Assembly (NCBI RefSeq): GCF_001719165.1
Contig: NZ_CP017057.1
Location: 2,542,001-2,606,000, forward strand
Origin: Erythrobacter litoralis
Lineage (GTDB): Bacteria > Pseudomonadota > Alphaproteobacteria > Sphingomonadales > Sphingomonadaceae
Length of the DNA: 64,000 nt
Direction: 5' to 3'
Positions 46,657 to 55,707 of this stretch are shown piece after piece (the stretch's first letter is position 1; every line of letters starts with the position of its first letter). A program made the position numbers and the translations under genes. The notes beneath the pieces were generated by a model, which saw nothing but the letters and a program-made list of their open reading frames with translations, did no database searches and was not told where the DNA came from.

Positions 46657-48182
46657 GCGATCTCATCATCGTCCCGATCCTGCTGCCCGCAATCATCGCG
46701 GCCGTGTGCCTCGTGCGCGTCGTTCGTCTTTCGCAACTCGCCCGGCTGCTGTCGGGCGCATCAACGCTGGTGATCCTTGCAAGCGCGCTTGCGCTGTTCC
46801 TTTCGGCGAAGGACGGGAACATCACGATCTACGAACTTGGCGATTGGCCCGCGCCTTTCGGCATCGTGCTGGTGCTCGACCGGCTGTCGGCGCTGATGGT
46901 CCTGCTGACGAGCGTGCTCGGCGTGGTCGTGCTCGCTCATGCGGTGCTCACCGGGCTCGACCGCAGGGGGATGCATTTCCATCCGCTGTTCCAGTTCCAG
47001 CTGCTCGGCCTCAACGGCTCGTTCCTGACGGGCGACCTGTTCAACCTGTTCGTGTTCTTCGAGGTGCTGCTGATCGCATCCTACGGATTGATGCTGCACG
47101 GCCAGGGGCAGCAGCGACTGCATGCGGGCGTCAAATATGTCGTCGTCAATCTCGTCGGATCGACGCTGTTCCTGATTGCGGTCGGCATCCTCTACGGAGT
47201 GACCGGGACGCTCAACATGGCCGACATGGCGCTGCGCGTCGCCGAAGCGCCGATGGGCGACCAGCCGCTGATCCGCGCCGGCGCGCAATTGCTGATCGCG
47301 GTCTTCGCGCTCAAGGCCGCGCTGCTGCCGCTCCATCTGTGGCTACCGCAGACCTATGCCTCGACCAGCCCCGCGGTCGCCGCCCTGTTCGCGATCCTCA
47401 CCAAGGCGGGCGTCTATCCGATCATCCGCGTCACCGTGCTGATCTTCGGGGCGGATGCCGGCGTCGCCGCCTTCGCTCCGGTGGGCTGGATGCTGCCAGC
47501 GGCCATGCTGACGATCCTTGCAGGCTATGTCGGCGTGCTCGCGGCGAGAAACCTCAGGAGCCTTGCCGCTTTCGGAGTGATCGGGTCGACCGGCACGTTG
47601 CTTGTCGCGGTGAGCCTGTTCACGCCCAAAGGGATCGCTGCTGCACTTTATTACATGCCGCATTCGGTGCTGGCGGGCGGGCTCGTCTTCCTCGTCACCG
47701 ATCTCGTGCGACGTGGGCGCGGCGATGACGAAGATCACCTTCGCCCCGGCCGCCCTTTCGCCCGGATCGGGCAGGTGTCGGTCCTGTTCATGCTCGCCGC
47801 GATCGCGCTGGCCGGCCTGCCGCCGCTTTCGGGATTCGTCGGCAAGGTCCTGATCCTCGATGCGAGCGCCGGAGCGGCGTTGATGCCGTGGATCTGGGCC
47901 GCGGTTCTGGGCGGCACGTTCTTCGCCATTCTCGGCCTCGCCCGCGCGGGCAGCACCTTGTTCTGGAAGGCCCAGGGCGAGCCTGCCGAGGTCCCGCCGA
48001 CCCGTCACCCGTTCGAAACCGCGCCGGCCTGGTTTCTGCTGGCGCTCGTCGCGGGTCTTACGATCTTCGCAGGCCCCATGACCGACTACGCCGGCGAGAC
48101 GACCACGCAATTGTTCGAGCGCACCCCTTATATCGAGGCAGTACTGGGCGAAGCGCCGCGGCAGGCGGAGGGGCTCCGGTGA
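46653..48182 (+). CDS. Mrp antiporter subunit D
   Basis: NuoM/N-like subunit of about 14 helices, 509 residues. Conserved: LTGDLFNLFVFFEVLLIASY (helix with the key Glu), KAALLPLHLWLPQTYASTSP and ILTKAGVYPIIRV, all part of the proton path shared with respiratory complex I. ATGA overlap with subunit C and a TGA overlap with E. Confidence 0.95.
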   Translation: MSDLIIVPILLPAIIAAVCLVRVVRLSQLARLLSGASTLVILASALALFLSAKDGNITIYELGDWPAPFGIVLVLDRLSALMVLLTSVLGVVVLAHAVLTGLDRRGMHFHPLFQFQLLGLNGSFLTGDLFNLFVFFEVLLIASYGLMLHGQGQQRLHAGVKYVVVNLVGSTLFLIAVGILYGVTGTLNMADMALRVAEAPMGDQPLIRAGAQLLIAVFALKAALLPLHLWLPQTYASTSPAVAALFAILTKAGVYPIIRVTVLIFGADAGVAAFAPVGWMLPAAMLTILAGYVGVLAARNLRSLAAFGVIGSTGTLLVAVSLFTPKGIAAALYYMPHSVLAGGLVFLVTDLVRRGRGDDEDHLRPGRPFARIGQVSVLFMLAAIALAGLPPLSGFVGKVLILDASAGAALMPWIWAAVLGGTFFAILGLARAGSTLFWKAQGEPAEVPPTRHPFETAPAWFLLALVAGLTIFAGPMTDYAGETTTQLFERTPYIEAVLGEAPRQAEGLR

Positions 48183-48670
48183 TCCGCAATCTCTTCCCCC
48201 ATCCCGGCCTTTCCGGCCTGCTCGCCGTTTTCTGGGTCCTGCTCGCGAACAGCGTGAGTTGGGGATCGATCATCATGGCGGGGATCGTCGCCGTGGTGGT
48301 CCCGCTTTTCACCTCGCCCTATTGGCGGGAGAAGCCGCGCCTGCGCTTCGGCTGGGCAATGCTCGAATACCTTCTTGTGGTGCTGTGGGACATCGTCGTC
48401 GCCAATTTCGAAGTCGCCTGGATCATCCTGACCAAGCGCGACCGCGACCTGCGCTCGGCCTGGCTGGTGATCCCGCTCGATGTTAACCAGCCCGAGGCGA
48501 TCACCGCACTGGCAGGGACGATCAGCCTCACCCCCGGCACCGTCTCCGCGGATGTTTCGGCCTGCGGTCGGATGTTGCTCGTCCATGCGCTTGACGTGGG
48601 CGATCGCGACGAAGCCGTCGCCCGCATCAAGGCGCGCTACGAGGCGCGGCTGACAAGGATATTCCGATGA
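48179..48670 (+). CDS. Mrp antiporter subunit E
   Basis: A 163-residue membrane subunit. Two N-terminal hydrophobic segments (LSGLLAVFWVLLANSVSWGS and SIIMAGIVAVVVPLF), then a cytoplasmic domain with ALAGTISLTPGTVSADVS, the MrpE signature. The start is a GTG at 48179 overlapping the subunit D stop (GTGA). Confidence 0.93.
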   Translation: MIRNLFPHPGLSGLLAVFWVLLANSVSWGSIIMAGIVAVVVPLFTSPYWREKPRLRFGWAMLEYLLVVLWDIVVANFEVAWIILTKRDRDLRSAWLVIPLDVNQPEAITALAGTISLTPGTVSADVSACGRMLLVHALDVGDRDEAVARIKARYEARLTRIFR

Positions 48671-48936
48671 TCGATTTCGCCGTCTCCGCCGGGTTCGTCA
48701 TCATTGCGCTCGCGCTGGTGCTGAACCTTTGGCGTCTGCTCAAGGGCCCGACGCGCGGGGACCGGATCCTCGCGCTCGACACCATGATGATCAACGCGAT
48801 CGCGCTCATCGTGCTCTACGGCATCTATGAAAGCTCGACCTTCTACTTCGAGGCCAGCCTCCTGCTTGCGATGGTCGGTTTCGTCGGGACCGTTGCCTAC
48901 ACCAAGTTCCTGCTGCGCGGAGACATCGTCGAATGA
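48667..48936 (+). CDS. Mrp antiporter subunit F
   Basis: Small subunit with three helices, 89 residues. The KGPTRGDRILALDTMMINAI loop is the family mark. ATGA overlap with E; 4-base overlap with G. Confidence 0.94.
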   Translation: MIDFAVSAGFVIIALALVLNLWRLLKGPTRGDRILALDTMMINAIALIVLYGIYESSTFYFEASLLLAMVGFVGTVAYTKFLLRGDIVE

Positions 48937-49325
48937 GCCCGCTGATGACGCAGATCGCCGATTTCGCAATCGCCGCGCTGATCCTCGCAGGCGCGGGCTT
49001 CGCGCTCGTGGGGTCTTGGGGCCTTGTCCGGCTGCCCTCGCTGATGACGCGGTTGCACGGGCCGACCAAGGCGACGACGCTGGGAGTGGGCGGGATCCTG
49101 CTTGCCTCGATGATCTATTGGCCCGTGCACGAGGGCCGCTACACCGTGCACGAACTGCTCATCACGATCTTCCTGTTCATCGCCGCACCGATCACGGCGA
49201 ACATGATCGGCAAGGCGCATCTTCACCGGCAGGGCAATTACATCGACCCCAATCCAGCCGACGACATACGCGAAGGCCTGCCCGAGCGCGACCGCTGGGC
49301 GACCTTTACCCGGGACGAGAGCTAG
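48933..49325 (+). CDS. Mrp antiporter subunit G
   Basis: Last subunit, 130 residues, three helices. WGLVRLPSLMTRLHGPTKAT and LLITIFLFIAAPITANMIGK are typical of MrpG/PhaG. The C-terminal tail (DPNPADDIREGLPERDRW) is polar. The operon ends here, with only 6 bases to the convergent DUF3008 gene and no terminator between them. Confidence 0.94.
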   Translation: MSPLMTQIADFAIAALILAGAGFALVGSWGLVRLPSLMTRLHGPTKATTLGVGGILLASMIYWPVHEGRYTVHELLITIFLFIAAPITANMIGKAHLHRQGNYIDPNPADDIREGLPERDRWATFTRDES

Positions 49326-49331
49326 CCCTCT

Positions 49332-49523
49332 TCAATCCTTGTCGTCGACATGCTCAGGCTTGCCCTTGCGCTTGCCCTCGGCGAAGTCCTCGAGCTGGTC
49401 CTCGCTCATGGAATCGTACATTTCCTTGGACGCGCCCTGAAGGTCGGAGACCTTGGTCTCGCCGCGTTTCGCGGACAGGGCCGCCCCCGCCGCCTTCTGC
49501 TGTGCCTTTGATTGTGCCGGCAT
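49332..49523 (-). CDS. DUF3008 family small protein
   Basis: A 63-residue soluble protein, highly charged, starting PAQSKAQQKAAGAALSAKRG with DLQGASKEMYDSMSEDQLED in the middle, the standard DUF3008 layout. The tail is basic-acidic (KRKGKPEHVDDKD). The function is unknown; the family is small and often seen as stress-linked in proteobacteria (recall). GAGGAG lies before the ATG at 49523. Confidence 0.93.
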   Translation of the reverse strand: MPAQSKAQQKAAGAALSAKRGETKVSDLQGASKEMYDSMSEDQLEDFAEGKRKGKPEHVDDKD

Positions 49524-49549
49524 GGTTTCTCTCCTCTCGCTTTACCGCT

Positions 49550-49584
49550 CCCCCGCTTCCCGAACGACCGGGCCAAAGCGGGGG
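49550..49584. terminator. Hairpin between the glyoxalase gene and DUF3008
   Basis: A 9-bp perfect stem CCCCCGCTT/AAGCGGGGG (49550-49558 with 49576-49584) in the gap after the glyoxalase stop. There is no T-run on the minus strand. It may end the upstream transcript weakly. Confidence 0.4.
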
Positions 49585-49613
49585 TTCCGGATCGGAGGGA
49601 GCGCGGGGGGCCG

Positions 49614-50051
49614 TTACCAGCTGCCGACATTCTCCATGCTGGCCCAGGGCTCAGCCGGTTCAAGCCGGCCTTCCTGCAGCAATTCGACCGAAATGCCGTC
49701 CGGCGATTTGACGAAGGCCATGTAGCCGTCGCGCGGCGGGCGATGGATCGTGTGGCCCGCATCCTTCAGCTTCTGGCAAGTCTCGTAGATGTTCTCGACC
49801 CGGTAGGCGAGATGGCCGAAATTGCGCCCGCCGTCGTAGCTTTCCGGCTCGCTCCCGTCCTCGGGCGGCCAGTTCCAGGTCAGTTCGACCTCGGCCAGCC
49901 CCTCCTGCCCGGGCGCGGCGAGGAAAATCAGGGTGAAGCGGCCCTGCTCGACATCGAAGCGGCGCACTTCCTCCAGCCCGATCACCTTGAAGAAAGCAAC
50001 CGTCGCATCGGGATCGGTCACGCGGATCATCGAATGGAGATATTTGGTCAT
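49614..50051 (-). CDS. gloA: Lactoylglutathione lyase (glyoxalase I family)
   Basis: Metal-dependent detoxifier of methylglyoxal, 145 residues, two VOC beta-alpha repeats. KYLHSMIRVTDPDATVAFF at the N-terminus holds the first metal His, LAEVELTWNW has the Glu, GHLAYRVENIYETCQKL the second His and DGISVELLQ the last Glu. GAGGAAG lies just before the ATG at 50051. The frame continues upstream, but that stretch is not conserved. Assignment to GloA is good but not exclusive within the VOC superfamily. Confidence 0.9.
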   Translation of the reverse strand: MTKYLHSMIRVTDPDATVAFFKVIGLEEVRRFDVEQGRFTLIFLAAPGQEGLAEVELTWNWPPEDGSEPESYDGGRNFGHLAYRVENIYETCQKLKDAGHTIHRPPRDGYMAFVKSPDGISVELLQEGRLEPAEPWASMENVGSW

Positions 50052-50152
50052 TGGCTTCCTCGGATGGTTTTGCCGCTCCTCTCTATCACTCATTCAAAAA
50101 CGGTTCATCGACGATCCTACACAACTCGTCGCAGATACTCAGGGAGGACAGG

Positions 50153-50887
50153 ATGTGCGACGAGACGGGCGGAAACGGGCTGACGGGTTCGGCCAACAGG
50201 CGGTGGTTCGGGACGGCGGCGATCGCTGCGTTCGGCATGATGGCAGGCGGCTACCTGCTCGGCGACGGGTTGCTGCGCGCGAAAGAGGCGGAACGTTCGG
50301 TCACCGTGCGCGGACTGGCCGAGCGCGACGTGACTGCCGATCTCGCGACCTGGACGATCTCCTATTCAGCCTCCTCCACCAATCTCGCCAGCGCGCAGGC
50401 CAAGGCGCGTTCGGACACCGACGCGATCGAAACCTTCTTCGCCGATCTCGGCTTTCCCGAAGACGCGCTCCAGCCGACCGGGGCGAACGTGTCGAGCTAC
50501 ACCAACGACGGCATCACCACCTACACGGTGCGCCAGCGCCTTGCACTGCGGACCGACGACATCGCCCGCGCGCAAAAGGCTGTCGCGCGGCAATTCGATC
50601 TCGTGGGGCGCGGGGTGTTCCTGGAGGAAGGTTCGGGCATGAGCTATGCCTTCACCCGCCTCAACGACATCAAGCCGGAAATGGTCGCAGAAGCGACCCG
50701 AGACGCCCGCGCCGCCGCGCAGCAATTCGCCGAGGACTCGGGCGCGAGGGTCGGCTCGATCAAGGACGCGACGCAGGGCTATTTCTCGATCGAGGCGCGC
50801 GACGGCGAGAGCGGCGGCTGGGGCCAGTCTGACAGCCCCTACAAGAAGGTCCGCGTGGTCACGACCGTCAGCTTCACGCTCGACTGA
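50153..50887 (+). CDS. SIMPL (DUF541) domain protein
   Basis: A 244-residue protein with a membrane anchor or signal (about 17-36, FGTAAIAAFGMMAGGYLLGD) and a periplasmic SIMPL domain (about 43-240). Marks: SVTVRGLAERDVTADLATWT, the FFADLGFPEDALQPTG loop and RDARAAAQQFAEDSGARVGS near the end. The family resembles BP26/OMP28 channel-like proteins; the exact role is unknown. GGGAGG lies 6 bases before the ATG at 50153. Divergent from gloA and convergent with the porin gene, 5 bases away. Confidence 0.92.
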   Translation: MCDETGGNGLTGSANRRWFGTAAIAAFGMMAGGYLLGDGLLRAKEAERSVTVRGLAERDVTADLATWTISYSASSTNLASAQAKARSDTDAIETFFADLGFPEDALQPTGANVSSYTNDGITTYTVRQRLALRTDDIARAQKAVARQFDLVGRGVFLEEGSGMSYAFTRLNDIKPEMVAEATRDARAAAQQFAEDSGARVGSIKDATQGYFSIEARDGESGGWGQSDSPYKKVRVVTTVSFTLD

Positions 50888-50892
50888 GCGGT

Positions 50893-51819
50893 TCAGAAAT
50901 AGGCGGTCAGCGTGCCGAGGATCGTGCCCGAAGTCGGATTGAATGCGCCTGGCGGAGCGACATCGTCGGCCGCGTCGACATAGGCGACCCCCAGGACCAG
51001 CGGGGTGTCGCGGATCGCCCAGTCCGCGCCGAGCGACCAGTCGAATGACACGCTCTCGCCCGCGAAATCGATCGCCCCGTCGGTGTAGCCGAGATGCGCG
51101 TTCACCGTCACCGGTGTCCCCGGCACCCCTGCCGACAGGTCGGTGTAGACATAGAGGTTGTCGCGCCTGAGGCCGCCGAACCGGAGCCCGTCCTCGCCCA
51201 CGTCCCAGGCTGCCCCGACCGTCGCCTGCGCCGGCCCCAGAGTGAAACCGACCGAGCCGTAGAGTTCGAGATAGTCGAAATCGCCCTCCGGCGCGTCGGG
51301 AAAGGTGTAGGCGATCACGCCCAGATTGGCGCTCAGCCCTTCCGCGACATCGCCGCTCCAGCCGGCATAGAAATCGAGTTCAAGCCCGCCATAGCCGGTG
51401 GTCTCGTCATCGAGAGTGGACGCGAAGGTGCCCGCGTAAAAGCCGGTATCGTGGAACAGGTCGATCCCGCCCTGCACCGTCGGATCGCCGCCCGAAAGAT
51501 CGACGCCGCGAAACCGGTATTCGCTCGCCAGTGTCGCATTGGCGGTAATGGTGAAACCCTGGCCCGAGATCGCGCTGGCCGTATTGTTTGCTTCGCGACC
51601 CTCACCGATGCCGGAGCGGGCCTTGATCGGGATAACCGGGTCCTGGGCGTCCGGCCCCTCGTGCGGAAGTTCCTCGCCGGCAGGGGCGGCGAAGGCGGGC
51701 GCCGCAGCAAGAGCCATTGGAATGAGGGCAGCTGCAGCCAGCCGCTGCGCAGCGCCGGGCGGGCGCCCCGCGCAGTCCCCGCCTCGCGCCGGCGCGCTCG
51801 CCCAGCCTTTCAGGTTCAT
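50893..51819 (-). CDS. TorF-family putative porin
   Basis: Outer-membrane beta-barrel of about 308 residues in the TIGR02001 family. A long n-region (NLKGWASAPARGG) precedes the signal peptide hydrophobic core (AALIPMALAAAPAFA). The mature part has paired aromatic strands: ANATLASEYRFRGVDLSGGD (family signature), VQGGIDLFHDTGFYAGTFAS, LELYGSVGFTLGPAQATVGA, and ends in an aromatic (TLTAYF). The ATG at 51819 is chosen for the signal layout; an ATG at 51852 has a G-run too close to it. The ion or solute is unknown. Confidence 0.9.
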   Translation of the reverse strand: MNLKGWASAPARGGDCAGRPPGAAQRLAAAALIPMALAAAPAFAAPAGEELPHEGPDAQDPVIPIKARSGIGEGREANNTASAISGQGFTITANATLASEYRFRGVDLSGGDPTVQGGIDLFHDTGFYAGTFASTLDDETTGYGGLELDFYAGWSGDVAEGLSANLGVIAYTFPDAPEGDFDYLELYGSVGFTLGPAQATVGAAWDVGEDGLRFGGLRRDNLYVYTDLSAGVPGTPVTVNAHLGYTDGAIDFAGESVSFDWSLGADWAIRDTPLVLGVAYVDAADDVAPPGAFNPTSGTILGTLTAYF

Positions 51820-52184
51820 CGACCGATTTCCGGAATCTCGCCTCAAGCCCATCCCCCTGTTTCACGATCCTCTTCGCCCCGACGGACCCTTAGCATGCGC
51901 TTAGAGAGAACGTGGCCTTGCAGACCCTGCTCAGCGACGAATTGTGCGATCCGTGCGGGCGAGTGCACGCCCTGCTCAGTTGCCGTTAAGCCGCATGCCG
52001 CCTAATGGCCGTGCATGACCACACGATCCGATCCGGCTGCTTTACCCCCTAGCCCGAAACGGGGCGAGCGCCCAGGGATTGTGCCCATATCATCCGGCAG
52101 GGCACCCGGGCGGGAGCTTTTGCGTCCGCTTGCCCAGCCCTCCCGCAATCGTTTTCCGCGAAATCCCATCTGCCGCCAGGACCC
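51820..52184. other. Divergent intergenic region between the porin and the phosphatase gene
   Basis: 365 bases, expected to hold promoters for both. A direct repeat CCCTGCTCAG occurs twice (about 51,922 and 51,968). A 36-codon Cys-rich open frame (51895-52005) has codon use no better than background and is not called a gene. No other structure was seen. Confidence 0.4.
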
Positions 52185-52991
52185 ATGCTGAACGCGCTCA
52201 AGGACCTTTTCCGATCCGCTCCCTCGCCCACCGCCTCGCGCGTTCCGGCGGGAACGCGTTATTACGTCATCGGCGACATTCACGGGCGGCTCGACCTGTT
52301 AGAGGCGATGATGGACGCGATCGAGGCGGATATTTCGCGGGACGGCGATGCCGAGGCGCGCATCATCCTGCTCGGCGACCTTGTCGATCGCGGACCGGAC
52401 AGCGCCGGCGTGATCGCAGCGACGCGCGAATGGCAGAGCAGGCGCAATGTCCGCGTCCTTGCCGGCAATCACGAGGAAATGTTCCTCCAGGCCTTCGAAA
52501 AGCCGGAAATTCTGCGCCATTTCCTCAAGCATGGGGGACGCGAAACGATCCTGTCCTACGGCCTGTCGCGCAAGCGCTTCAACACGCTCGAACTCGATGA
52601 ATTGTTCGCGATGCTGCCCCGCCTCGTTCCGCCGGAGGAGCGGGAATATATCGCCTCCTTCGAGGAAATGATCGTCGCGGGCGATTATGTCTTCGTCCAT
52701 GCCGGGGTCGACCCCGGCAAGCCGCTTGAGGCGCAGAATCGCAGCGACCTGCTCTGGATCCGCGATCGCTTCCTCGATCACGACGGCCCGCTCGAGAAGG
52801 TCGTGGTGCACGGGCACACGATTTTCGACCGGGTCATGGATTGCGGCAACCGGATCGGGATTGATACTGGCGCTTTCCGCTCGGGTGTGCTTACGGCGCT
52901 GGTGCTCGAAGCCGACCAGAAGCGAATCATGCAGGCCTGCCAGCAGGATGACGGGCCGATCGAGACCTTCCACGGCGACCGGGCACGTTAG
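52185..52991 (+). CDS. Calcineurin-like serine/threonine phosphatase (metallophosphoesterase)
   Basis: Two-metal phosphatase of 268 residues with all PPP-family motifs: GDIHG (30-34), GDLVDRG (64-70), GNHE (94-97), HAGVDP and VVHGHT. Likely a cytoplasmic protein phosphatase or a hydrolase of small phosphate compounds such as Ap4A; the target is unknown. AGGAC is close before the ATG at 52185. It lies 75 bases before ugd and could be in the same transcript, which would hint at a link to polysaccharide control (weak inference). Confidence 0.93.
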   Translation: MLNALKDLFRSAPSPTASRVPAGTRYYVIGDIHGRLDLLEAMMDAIEADISRDGDAEARIILLGDLVDRGPDSAGVIAATREWQSRRNVRVLAGNHEEMFLQAFEKPEILRHFLKHGGRETILSYGLSRKRFNTLELDELFAMLPRLVPPEEREYIASFEEMIVAGDYVFVHAGVDPGKPLEAQNRSDLLWIRDRFLDHDGPLEKVVVHGHTIFDRVMDCGNRIGIDTGAFRSGVLTALVLEADQKRIMQACQQDDGPIETFHGDRAR

Positions 52992-53066
52992 CGGCGCGCA
53001 GACGGCGCGAGCGCAGGGCACGGACGACACGCGGGCGCCGCAGTCTCGCCGAGGGGAACGAATTCG

Positions 53067-54377
53067 ATGAAAATCGCGATGGTGGGTTCGGGCTATGTCG
53101 GCCTCGTGTCGGGCGCCTGTTTTGCCGATTTCGGACACGATGTCGTGTGCATCGACAAGGACCAGAGCAAGATCGACCGCCTGCATGACGGGATCATGCC
53201 GATCTACGAGCCCGGGCTCGACGCGCTGGTCGAAAACAACGTGCGCGCCGGAAGGCTCTCCTTCACGACCAGCTTGGCCGAAGCGATTGCCGACGCAAGT
53301 GCCATCTTCATCGCCGTCGGCACGCCGAGCCGCAGGGGCGACGGCCACGCCGACCTGACCTTCGTTCATGCGGTCGCGCGCGAAGTGGGCGAGAACCTGT
53401 CGGGTGATGCCGTCATCGTGACCAAGTCGACCGTGCCGGTCGGAACCGGTGACGAAGTCGAGCGGATCATCGGCGAGACGGGCACTTCGCACCGTTTCAG
53501 CGTCGTCTCCAATCCCGAATTCCTGCGCGAAGGCGCGGCGATCGGCGATTTCAAGCGCCCCGACCGCATCGTGATCGGGGCGGAGGACGATTTCGGCCGC
53601 GACATCATGCGCGAGGTCTATCGCCCGCTCTTCCTCAACGAATCGCCGATCCTTTTCACCAGCCGCCGCACCAGCGAACTGATCAAGTACGCCGCCAACG
53701 CCTTCCTCGCGACCAAGATCACCTTCATCAACGAAATGGCGGACCTGTGCGAGAAGGTCGGCGCCAACGTACAGGATGTCGCGCGCGGGATAGGGATGGA
53801 CAATCGTATCGGGCCGAAATTCCTCCACGCCGGGCCCGGCTATGGCGGATCGTGCTTTCCCAAGGACACGCTTGCGCTGCTCAAGACGGCAGAGGATTAT
53901 GACAGCCCGACCCGCATCGTCGAGGCCGTGGTCAAGACCAATGACAGCCGCAAGCGGGCGATGGGCCGCAAGGTGCTCGAGGCGCTCGGCGGGGCCGAAG
54001 CCGCTCGTGGAAGGAAGGTCGCGCTGCTTGGCCTGACGTTCAAACCGAACACGGACGACATGCGCGATTCGCCCTCGATCGCGATTGCCCAGACGCTGAG
54101 CGATGCCGGGGTCGAGCTTGCCGCCTTCGATCCCGAAGGCATGGAACTTGCCCGCCCGCTGATGCCCGAGGTGACGATGTGCGCCGATCCCTATGAGGCG
54201 ATCACCGGGGCGGATGCGACCGTGATCGTAACCGAATGGGATGCCTTTCGCGCGCTCGACCTCAAGCGGGTAAGAGAACTAGCGAATGCGCCGGTTCTGG
54301 TCGACCTGCGCAACATCTACCATCCCGAGGATGTGCGTGCCGCAGGGTTTGCCTATACCAGCGTCGGGCGCCTCTAG
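53067..54377 (+). CDS. ugd: UDP-glucose 6-dehydrogenase
   Basis: Makes UDP-glucuronate from UDP-glucose with two NAD+, for exopolysaccharide or lipid A sugars. 436 residues. NAD site GSGYVGL (7-13) at the N-terminus, FIAVGTPS, SNPEFLREG, and the catalytic Cys263 in GYGGSCFPKD. The UDP-binding domain follows with LGLTFKPNTDDMRDSP. GAGGGGAACG lies before the ATG at 53067. No other sugar pathway genes lie in the window. Confidence 0.98.
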   Translation: MKIAMVGSGYVGLVSGACFADFGHDVVCIDKDQSKIDRLHDGIMPIYEPGLDALVENNVRAGRLSFTTSLAEAIADASAIFIAVGTPSRRGDGHADLTFVHAVAREVGENLSGDAVIVTKSTVPVGTGDEVERIIGETGTSHRFSVVSNPEFLREGAAIGDFKRPDRIVIGAEDDFGRDIMREVYRPLFLNESPILFTSRRTSELIKYAANAFLATKITFINEMADLCEKVGANVQDVARGIGMDNRIGPKFLHAGPGYGGSCFPKDTLALLKTAEDYDSPTRIVEAVVKTNDSRKRAMGRKVLEALGGAEAARGRKVALLGLTFKPNTDDMRDSPSIAIAQTLSDAGVELAAFDPEGMELARPLMPEVTMCADPYEAITGADATVIVTEWDAFRALDLKRVRELANAPVLVDLRNIYHPEDVRAAGFAYTSVGRL

Positions 54378-54388
54378 CTGCCCACGGT

Positions 54389-55177
54389 CTACAGACCGAG
54401 CCAGTGGCGCCGGTTGCCGGGCCGCGCTAGGCTCGCAAGGGTCACCGCCAGGACGAGCGCGCCGCTTGCCATGCAGGCGATGGCGATGATCTCGGCCTGC
54501 TGCCCGCCGCGGAAATAGATCGCCGACAGCGCCCAGCAGAACACCAGCGCGTACCACGGATTGCCCTTGCTGCGTGCGGTCGCCAATGCGGCGACCAGCC
54601 CCCCGATGCCGACCATGACTGCCGCTGCGAGCGGATTGGCGAAGCCGCCCCCGACGCCGTGATAGACAAGGCTCGCCGAGATGTTGACGATGCTCGCGGC
54701 CGTCAGCCACGCTGCGAGCGCGCTCAGCACGAGGCCTGCGAACCAGCGCTCGCCCGCCGACAGCGTCTTCGCCAGTGCAAGCGCGCGCAGGCAGGCAAGC
54801 AGCCCGGCAAGCGAAACGAGGATGATCGCCGCAGATACGAAGGTGAGATTGGCAAACTGGGTGTAGGTCGCCCATACGCCCTGTGCGGCGAGCGCAATTG
54901 CGGCCGGCCAGGCGATCCGCGCCAGCAGGGCATTGTCGCGCTGCGCGGGCAGCGCCTGCCAGATCGCGAAGACCGCGCTGCCGAGGAAAAGCGGCCCCCA
55001 GATCGCGAAGGCCCAGCCCGATGGCGTGATCAGCGTGCGCACGCTGTCCGAACGATCACCGATCTGTTCGCCAAAGCCCAGATCGGGCAGAAAGGTTGCC
55101 CCGATCTGCACCACCACCGCGAGGATCACGGCAATGCGCTGGACGAGCGGGCGAGTGGGGGGAGCAAGGCTTGTCAT
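54389..55177 (-). CDS. TspO/MBR-related tryptophan-rich membrane protein
   Basis: A 262-residue inner-membrane protein with about 8 hydrophobic segments. The ITPSGWAFAIWGPLFLGSAV stretch (about 50-70) is the mark of the TspO-related tryptophan-rich family, larger than classical 160-residue TspO. Trp is frequent (GVWATYTQF, NPWYALVFCW). It might bind porphyrins or pigments, but the longer relatives are little studied. The ATG at 55177 lacks a clear ribosome site; an ATG six codons upstream is an alternative. Convergent with ugd, 11 bases apart, and 54 bases downstream of rnpB on the same strand. Confidence 0.75.
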   Translation of the reverse strand: MTSLAPPTRPLVQRIAVILAVVVQIGATFLPDLGFGEQIGDRSDSVRTLITPSGWAFAIWGPLFLGSAVFAIWQALPAQRDNALLARIAWPAAIALAAQGVWATYTQFANLTFVSAAIILVSLAGLLACLRALALAKTLSAGERWFAGLVLSALAAWLTAASIVNISASLVYHGVGGGFANPLAAAVMVGIGGLVAALATARSKGNPWYALVFCWALSAIYFRGGQQAEIIAIACMASGALVLAVTLASLARPGNRRHWLGL

Positions 55178-55231
55178 GGCGGCACGATGGCGCATCGCGC
55201 ACCGGAACGACAGCACGAAAAAGCAAAATAT

Positions 55232-55647
55232 CAGGGGGCCGATAAGCCGGGTTCTGTGCCGCGCGCGGTATTCCGCAAGGGAACCTGCCGCGTGGTGGCA
55301 GCCATTCATCTGGGCCGCCCGTTGCCGGACGGCTCTAGCAGCCAACCCGGGCCTCTCGGGGCGAAACACCCCTGTCCCGGATCGATCCGGGACACGAGGC
55401 CCCTATTTGGCCTTGCTCCGGGTGGGGTTTGCCATGCGGACGCCGTTGCCGGAGCCCCGGTGCGCTCTTGCCGCACCCTTTCACCCTTGCCTGTGCGCTT
55501 TAGGCGCCATCGGCGGTATACTCTCTGTGGCACTTTCCCTGAATGCCGACCCGAAGACCGACACCCGGCGGGCGTTACCCGCCACCCTCGTTTCGTGGAG
55601 CCCGGACTTTCCTCGCACCTCGCGGTACGCGGCTGCCTGGCCCCCTG
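55232..55647 (-). ncRNA. rnpB: RNase P RNA (type A)
   Basis: Catalytic RNA of RNase P that trims tRNA 5' ends. On the minus strand the 5' end CAGGGGGCC (55647-55639) pairs with the 3' end GGCCCCCTG (55240-55232) as helix P1. Conserved core blocks are in order: GAGGAAAGTCCGGGCTCC (55614-55597), AGAGAGTATACCGCC (55526-55512) and ACAGAACCCGGCTTATC (55257-55241). About 416 bases, normal for alphaproteobacteria. TTTTGCTTTTT just past the 3' end acts as a terminator. Open frames across this stretch are spurious. Confidence 0.97.
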
Positions 55648-55707
55648 ACAAGGCTCATATAGGCGGAAAATGCGCGGGGCGGTAGGGCCTTGGCGCTTCG
55701 GAGGCCC

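Noticed and set aside
51895..52005. 36-codon Cys-rich frame between the porin and the phosphatase gene
   Set aside because: About 23 of 35 codons end in G or C, near background; no ribosome site; another frame over the same bases looks equally good.
54659..55648. Open frames across the RNase P RNA
   Set aside because: The region folds and aligns by eye with the conserved blocks of type A RNase P RNA.
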